A stretch of DNA of 8,108 nucleotides from JABDGC01 sp964449835 (GTDB lineage Bacteria; Pseudomonadota; Gammaproteobacteria; DSM-16500), in NCBI GenBank assembly GCA_964449835.1, contig CAYVBZ010000079.1:1-8108 (forward strand). The letters are read 5' to 3'. The notes below the pieces were generated by a model. It ran no database searches. It saw only the letters and a program-made list of their open reading frames with translations, and was not told the origin of the DNA. How positions within the stretch are numbered: position 1 is the stretch's first letter; each line of letters starts with the position of its first letter. Shown one piece after another: positions 5,777 through 8,108 of the stretch. The position numbers were made by a program, and so were the translations under genes.

Positions 5777-6331
5777 ATGCCAGCAACAAAAGATATTCAG
5801 CCTCAAGTGATCTTGGTAAATGAACAAGACGCTGAAGTAGGCAGTGCTGAAAAACTTGCCGCCCACCAAAAGGGCCTTTTGCATCGCGCCTTTTCAATTT
5901 TTATTCTGCGCAGCTCTCCTGGAAAAGAAGTCGAGACCTTGCTCCAACAACGTGCGAGTTCAAAATATCATTCTCCGGGTCTTTGGACCAATACCTGCTG
6001 CTCCCATCCCCACCCGGGTGAAACGATGCTGGCTGCAGCCAAACGCCGTCTACAAGAAGAGTTTTGTCTGGAAATTCAAGCGCTTCAACACCTGGGACAA
6101 TTTCATTATACGGCCCATTTTAATAATGGCTTGATTGAAAATGAATTGGACCATGTCTTGGCAGGGTGGTATGAAAACGAAATTTTCACCCCCAACCCTG
6201 CGGAAATACAAAACCACCGCTGGCTTAGCCTAAGGGATTTAAAAATAGAATTGGCCCAAAATCCTGACGCCTTTACCCCCTGGCTAAAAAGGGCCCTTGA
6301 AATCGTTGAGGCCTCCTTTAAGGCTGCTTAG
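5777..6331 (+). CDS. idi: Isopentenyl-diphosphate delta-isomerase, type I (Nudix)
   Basis: It interconverts IPP and DMAPP, making the allylic primer for prenyl synthesis from the product of the neighbouring mevalonate operon. The 184 residues match the type I enzyme (E. coli Idi has 182). The conserved blocks are AAHQKGLLHRAFSIFIL (28-44) with metal-binding His30 and His36, the active-site stretch SPGLWTNTCCSHP (66-78) with catalytic Cys75 and His77, the Nudix-like segment AAKRRLQEEF (87-96), and IENELDHV (120-127) with Glu121 and Glu123. The spacing between the two N-terminal histidines is one residue shorter than in E. coli. The ATG at 5777 has only a weak GGAAAA upstream. It is divergent from the operon and convergent with glyA, whose stop lies 14 bp away. 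Type I is worth noting because many bacteria with a mevalonate pathway use the unrelated flavin-dependent type II enzyme. Confidence 0.95.
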   Translation: MPATKDIQPQVILVNEQDAEVGSAEKLAAHQKGLLHRAFSIFILRSSPGKEVETLLQQRASSKYHSPGLWTNTCCSHPHPGETMLAAAKRRLQEEFCLEIQALQHLGQFHYTAHFNNGLIENELDHVLAGWYENEIFTPNPAEIQNHRWLSLRDLKIELAQNPDAFTPWLKRALEIVEASFKAA

Positions 6332-6345
6332 AGCTTTTGTCCATT

Positions 6346-7614
6346 TCAAGCCACTAATTTTTCTTGGCGATAAACAGGAAATTTGTTACATATTTCAATA
6401 ACTTGCTTCTTCACATTGGCAATGGTTTGTGTGTTTTGCAAATCATCTAAAATGTCACAAATCCAGTGGGCGATTTTTTCGCATTCCGCTTCTTTAAAAC
6501 CGCGCGTTGTCACAGCAGGCGTTCCCATTCGAAGCCCGCTGGTCACAAAGGGTGTTTGTGGATCATTCGGAACAGCATTCTTATTGACCGTAAGATTGGC
6601 CTTGCCTAAAGCCGCCTCCGCGTCTTTCCCCGTGATGCCTTTATTAATCAGGTCAATCAGAAAAAGATGATTGTCCGTTCCGCCGCTCACCACCTGATAA
6701 CCCCGGTCCAGCACCACTTTCGCCATGACACGGGCATTGTTTAAAATCTGTTGTTGATAGGTTTTAAAATCAGGCTGCAAAGCCTCAAGAAAAGCCACCG
6801 CTTTAGCAGCGATCACGTGCATTAAGGGGCCGCCCTGTCCCCCCGGAAACACAGCCGAATTCAATTTCTTTTCTAATTCCGGATTAACTTTAGCCAAAAT
6901 TAAACCGCCCCGCGGCCCTCTCAGCGTTTTATGCGTTGTTGAGGTTGTGATATCTGCAATTTGGACCGGTGAAGGATAAAGCCCTGCAGCAATGAGGCCC
7001 GCCACATGCGCAATATCCGACAAAAGGAAGGCGCCCACTTGATCGGCAATCTCGCGAAAACGCTGCCAGTCCACAATGCGGGAATAGGCGGAAAAACCCG
7101 TCACAATCAGTTTTGGCTTATGTTTTTGGGCCAGATGTTCAGCTGCTTCATAATCAATTTCACCCGTATCGGGGTGCAAGCCATAAGAATAAAAATGATA
7201 GAGCTTGCCTGAAAAATTGACCGGTGAACCATGGGTTAAATGTCCACCATGGGCCAAGCTCATTCCTAACACGACATCGCCCGGTTGCAACAAGGCCGCA
7301 TAAGCCGCCGCATTGGCCTGGGAGCCAGAGTGAGGTTGTACATTGGCATAAGCTGCCCCAAATAGTTTTTTAACGCGCTCAACCGCCAGTTTTTCCGCAA
7401 TATCGACGAACTCACAGCCCCCATAATAGCGCCGGCCTGGATAGCCTTCTGCGTATTTATTGGTCAAAACAGAGCCTTGTGCCTCTAATACTAAGGAGCT
7501 GACATAGTTTTCAGAGGCAATTAATTCGATATGCTGCTCTTGGCGTTCAGCTTCGTCTTGAATGGCCTGCCAAAGAACGGGGTCAAAATGATGTAAAGAG
7601 GTTGCGGGAAACAA
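6346..7614 (-). CDS. glyA: Serine hydroxymethyltransferase
   Basis: This PLP enzyme interconverts serine plus tetrahydrofolate with glycine plus methylene-tetrahydrofolate, feeding one-carbon units to purine, thymidylate and methionine synthesis. Seen in the sequence are IELIASENY, TNKYAEGYPGRRYYGG, QPHSGSQAN, the LAHGGHLTHG block and TTSTTHKTLRGPRGG, which holds the PLP-binding lysine. No in-frame ATG lies near the 5' end. The longest frame opens at a TTG at 7632, but an AAGGAG motif sits inside that extension, six bases before a second TTG at 7614. I therefore choose 7614, giving 422 residues. This places the active-site lysine at residue 229, the same number as in E. coli GlyA, which supports the choice. 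It converges with idi, leaving 14 bp between the stop codons and no clear terminator. There is no sign of a riboswitch upstream. Confidence 0.95.
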   Translation of the reverse strand: MFPATSLHHFDPVLWQAIQDEAERQEQHIELIASENYVSSLVLEAQGSVLTNKYAEGYPGRRYYGGCEFVDIAEKLAVERVKKLFGAAYANVQPHSGSQANAAAYAALLQPGDVVLGMSLAHGGHLTHGSPVNFSGKLYHFYSYGLHPDTGEIDYEAAEHLAQKHKPKLIVTGFSAYSRIVDWQRFREIADQVGAFLLSDIAHVAGLIAAGLYPSPVQIADITTSTTHKTLRGPRGGLILAKVNPELEKKLNSAVFPGGQGGPLMHVIAAKAVAFLEALQPDFKTYQQQILNNARVMAKVVLDRGYQVVSGGTDNHLFLIDLINKGITGKDAEAALGKANLTVNKNAVPNDPQTPFVTSGLRMGTPAVTTRGFKEAECEKIAHWICDILDDLQNTQTIANVKKQVIEICNKFPVYRQEKLVA

Positions 7615-7620
7615 GGGAGA

Positions 7621-7626
7621 CTCCTT
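7621..7626 (-). promoter_or_regulatory. Ribosome binding site that decides the glyA start
   Basis: The minus strand reads AAGGAG, then TCTCCC, then TTG (7614-7612). The 6-nt spacing is ideal. The upstream TTG at 7632 has no comparable motif at a proper distance, and choosing it would bury this site within the coding region. Confidence 0.75.
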
Positions 7627-7662
7627 TTCCAAACTGTGATTTCGCCCCTAGTCTAACGGCTC

Positions 7663-7690
7663 ATTTTAAATAAGCAAGATATCCGCTGAA
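7663..7690 (-). promoter_or_regulatory. Possible glyA promoter
   Basis: On the minus strand TTCAGC (7690-7685), a 16-bp spacer and TAAAAT (7668-7663) form a moderate sigma-70 pattern, about 50 nt before the TTG at 7614. A competing pair is TTGCTT, 16 bp, TAGACT just downstream. The sequence does not decide between them. Confidence 0.35.
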
Positions 7691-7713
7691 ACAGAAAAAG
7701 ATTGATTCAAATT

Positions 7714-7741
7714 TTGACTTCTTTTTCCAAAATGTTAGTAT
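7714..7741 (+). promoter_or_regulatory. Probable promoter of the RodZ-like gene
   Basis: TTGACT (7714-7719, five of six consensus bases), a 16-bp spacer and TAGTAT (7736-7741, four of six) lie about 33 nt before the ATG at 7775. This puts the transcript start near 7748. It is divergent from the glyA promoter within the same 160-bp gap. Confidence 0.45.
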
Positions 7742-7774
7742 TTAAAGAGGGAAGCCGTGAAGGGATAATAGACA

Positions 7775-8108
7775 ATGAGCGACACACTCCAGGATGACGT
7801 CATACTGGCTGTAGAAGTCAGTTTCGGTGAAAAACTCAAAGCAAGGCGGGAAAGTATGGGTCTGTCCATGCAGGAGGCGGCTTCTCGCCTGCATCTCAGC
7901 CCTCGCTTTATTGTCATGCTGGAAAATGAAAATTTACTGCAGTGCGCACTGCCTTTAATTTATCTGCGCGGTTATTTACGCTCTTACACCCGCTTATTAA
8001 ACCTGCCCGAACAAGAATTGGCCCCGCTCTTAGAAAAACTAGATCCCAAGCCCATCCTGGAAACCCCATTGCCCGCAACGCCTGATGCCGGCGCTTTTTC
8101 TTTGGAAG
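7775..8108 (+). CDS. rodZ: RodZ-like helix-turn-helix protein, N-terminal part (cut by window edge)
   Basis: The frame opens at ATG 7775 and stays open to the right edge, giving 111 codons. Residues 17-90 form a Cro/C1-type helix-turn-helix of the RodZ N-terminal kind: FGEKLKARRESMGLSMQEAA (17-36), then LSPRFIVMLENENL (41-54), then LIYLRGYLRSYTRLLNL (61-77). The YLRGYLRSYTRLL segment is the most characteristic part. From residue 91 a proline-rich stretch begins, as expected before the membrane segment, which lies outside the window. In known RodZ proteins this cytoplasmic domain binds MreB and the protein supports rod shape. AAGGG lies 10 nt upstream of the ATG, and an in-frame GTG further up is blocked by a stop. 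Without the membrane and periplasmic parts, a different membrane-anchored regulator of this fold remains possible. Confidence 0.75.
   Translation, partial: MSDTLQDDVILAVEVSFGEKLKARRESMGLSMQEAASRLHLSPRFIVMLENENLLQCALPLIYLRGYLRSYTRLLNLPEQELAPLLEKLDPKPILETPLPATPDAGAFSLE

Noticed and set aside
6289..6298. AAGGGCCCTT followed by T-rich sequence on the minus strand as a glyA terminator
   Set aside because: A perfect palindrome without a loop cannot form a stable hairpin, and it lies within the idi coding region.
7615..7774. Glycine or folate riboswitch before glyA
   Set aside because: I found no conserved glycine-aptamer-like or THF-aptamer-like sequence or paired stems in this gap, which is mostly taken up by promoter-like elements.
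7735..7917. 60-aa minus-strand frame opposite the RodZ-like gene
   Set aside because: It is antisense to a clear helix-turn-helix coding region and has no ribosome binding site or family likeness.
1..8108. CRISPR array, tRNA or rRNA gene, insertion sequence or transposase
   Set aside because: No regularly spaced repeats, tRNA-like cloverleaf, rRNA sequence or transposase motif was seen. The only repeat structure is the palindrome at 362-489.

Overview
The window looks like chromosomal DNA of a gammaproteobacterium related to Legionella and Coxiella (order Legionellales). I infer this from four things: a complete bacterial mevalonate operon, a GlyA close to the gammaproteobacterial form, a palindromic repeat of a kind I recall from intracellular proteobacteria, and a near-perfect PmrA-type box in front of an unrecognised gene. 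I have no species-level proof.

Layout from left to right: (1) At 1-257 (minus) is the start of an unrecognised, very hydrophilic protein cut by the window edge. It has a good ribosome binding site, a -10-like element and, at 298-317, a 9-bp perfect direct repeat with the CTTAA half-site spacing of PmrA boxes. (2) At 362-489 is a 128-bp imperfect inverted repeat with no gene of its own. (3) From 5691 down to 530 (minus) lies a tight five-gene operon, read in this order: HMG-CoA reductase, HMG-CoA synthase, mevalonate kinase, phosphomevalonate kinase and diphosphomevalonate decarboxylase. Every junction overlaps, by 14, 41, 17 and 4 bp. (4) Facing away from it (plus, 5777-6331) is a type I isopentenyl-diphosphate isomerase. 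(5) Converging on that is glyA (minus, 7614-6346), with a probable TTG start. (6) Divergent from glyA, a RodZ-like helix-turn-helix protein begins at 7775 and runs off the right edge.

How the genes work together: the operon and idi cover every step from acetoacetyl-CoA to IPP and DMAPP. Only the acetoacetyl-CoA thiolase is not here. The reductase is of the class I (eukaryote/archaea-like) type and lacks the N-terminal part of the usual catalytic domain. GlyA makes serine-glycine one-carbon units. The RodZ-like protein probably acts in cell shape.

The most interesting item is at the left edge: a gene of unknown function under a predicted PmrA box. In Legionella and Coxiella, PmrA controls Dot/Icm secretion genes and effectors, so this gene is a testable candidate effector.
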